From positions 1 to 64,000 of the forward strand of contig NZ_JACHXN010000013.1 in assembly GCF_014192095.1 (NCBI RefSeq): a DNA stretch of 64,000 bases. Reading direction: 5' to 3'. Both the position numbers and the translations under genes were made by a program. The first letter of the stretch is position 1, and the number at the start of each line of letters is the position of its first letter. Of the stretch, positions 63,364-64,000 are shown piece after piece. This stretch comes from Phyllobacterium trifolii. GTDB lineage: Bacteria; Pseudomonadota; Alphaproteobacteria; Rhizobiales; Rhizobiaceae. Under the pieces are notes generated by a model. The model was not told where the DNA came from. It was given only the letters and a program-made list of their open reading frames with translations, and did not search any database.

Positions 63364-63591
63364 TCAAGACTTTGTAGTCTTTTCCTTGACTGAATTCACC
63401 GGCTGGCTTGTCTGATTATCAATCGTTTTCGAATTGTCGGCGGTGTCAGCAGTGTCGTCACTCATGCCGCTCTTGAAATTCTTGATACCCTTGGCAACGT
63501 CACCCATGAGTTCCGGGATTTTGCCGCGACCGAAAAGAAGAAGCACGACCGCAAGCACGATAAGCCAGTGCCAGATTGAAAAACTACCCAT
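63364..63591 (-). CDS. tatA: Sec-independent translocase TatA
   Basis: 75 residues. Short N-terminal helix [34 protein letters not shown] with the FGRGKIP hinge and amphipathic helix, then an acidic/Asn-rich tail ([14 protein letters not shown]). GAGGATCAAATG at 63591 picks the start over an ATG seven codons earlier. TatA polymerises into the transport pore. Order tatA-tatB-tatC with scpB upstream is typical. Confidence 0.94.
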   Translation of the reverse strand: MGSFSIWHWLIVLAVVLLLFGRGKIPELMGDVAKGIKNFKSGMSDDTADTADNSKTIDNQTSQPVNSVKEKTTKS

Positions 63592-63762
63592 TTGATCCTC
63601 ACATTCGCCCAACAGTTTGGGCTGATCTATGTCTTTTCCCCGTGCTTTTCAAACACAAGTCTCTTCTGCTCTTTCACATTCATGTAAACGCAGCGCAAGT
63701 CCGAAGTGGACTCTGCGTCACGAATTTTGATGTTCGCAACCGATTATAACAGAAAGCTTGTC

Positions 63763-64000
63763 TCAATCATGTTCGATACGGGGTGTCAAAAGACCGAGTT
63801 CCTCGAGATCAATGTCCGTCAGTGGATCTTCATCCTCGGTCAGTTCATCCGGATCATTGACCGGGATCGGGACGGCAAAATTCGTCGGCATGCGCGTCGA
63901 AAGCAGACCTGCACCACGCAATTCGTCAATCCCCGGCAGATCGCGTACTTCCTGCAGGCCGAAATGGTCTAGGAATGAAGCAGTGGTCCCGTAGGTAATG
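63763..64000 (-). CDS. scpB: Segregation and condensation protein ScpB (C-terminal part)
   Basis: The last 78 residues only; the gene runs out of the window. The minus-strand frame reads ITYGTTASFLDHFGLQEVRDLPG, the second winged-helix end typical of ScpB, then an acidic tail (NDPDELTEDEDPLTDIDLEELG). ScpB is a subunit of the SMC condensin complex. Its stop at 63763 lies 172 bases upstream of tatA, the order known in Brucella and rhizobia. Confidence 0.85.
   Translation of the reverse strand, partial: ITYGTTASFLDHFGLQEVRDLPGIDELRGAGLLSTRMPTNFAVPIPVNDPDELTEDEDPLTDIDLEELGLLTPRIEHD

Noticed and set aside
1..64000. CRISPR arrays, rRNA genes, complete IS elements, prophage
   Set aside because: No regularly spaced direct repeats of CRISPR size, no transposase or integrase motifs and no rRNA sequence were seen on either strand.

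Overview
The window is ordinary chromosome of an alphaproteobacterium of the Rhizobiales (Hyphomicrobiales), most like the Brucella/Ochrobactrum/Phyllobacterium/Mesorhizobium group. The right-hand gene order (scpB-tatA-tatB-tatC-serS-surE-pcm-nlpD-like, then a DUF815-type ATPase, yajC and fused secDF) is typical of that order. So are the RpoD-like promoters, a GTTC-N7-GTTC SOS box, DUF1127 mini-proteins and several families of short palindromic repeats. The genus is an inference.

Left part (0.4-6.4 kb): a TetR regulator with its promoter/operator, an NmrA-like NAD(P)-binding protein, a frameshifted DUF1772 gene, a PaiB-like flavin protein, a secreted epoxide hydrolase and a Tat-exported zinc hydrolase. 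A lower-GC island at 6.4-8.7 kb carries a C5-cytosine methyltransferase, a NaeI-type restriction endonuclease and a Vsr repair nuclease; a fragment of a second paiB copy lies beside it. From 8.9 to 18.6 kb follow a DUF4239 membrane protein, SOS-controlled DNA polymerase IV, recJ, glpX, homoserine dehydrogenase, an AlaC-like aminotransferase and small lipoproteins.

Middle (18.7-34.7 kb): PHA synthase, an M15 peptidase, tRNA-Glu, a probable small RNA, sfsA, map, a frameshifted radC, a BKACE enzyme, trigger factor, an RND efflux pair and an HlyD-type protein with a small membrane partner. From 35.0 to 42.2 kb lies an unsaturated-uronate utilisation operon (kdgF, kduD, kduI, a ribose/fructose-type ABC importer, an aldehyde dehydrogenase) divergent from a GntR regulator.

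Right part (42.4-64 kb): an O-methyltransferase, an MscS channel with a cyclic-nucleotide domain, tRNA-Leu, a GDYXXLXY/DUF2157 membrane pair split by a 276-bp palindromic element, and a DUF1127 gene followed by three hairpins that each expose the anti-Shine-Dalgarno sequence CCTCCTCCC (a 'cuckoo'/alpha-r14 type RNA). Then come two DUF1801 proteins, an aldo/keto reductase, trmFO, two relatives of mitochondrial complex I assembly factors, and the secretion/translation block ending in a partial scpB.

The strongest leads are the DUF1127-linked triple anti-SD RNA, the NaeI-like restriction island with its insertion scar, the 21-bp-phased repeat array plus SOS box before dinB, a candidate small RNA before sfsA, and the unusual composition of the kdu operon. 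Two genes (DUF1772, radC) are broken by single-base frameshifts as read here.
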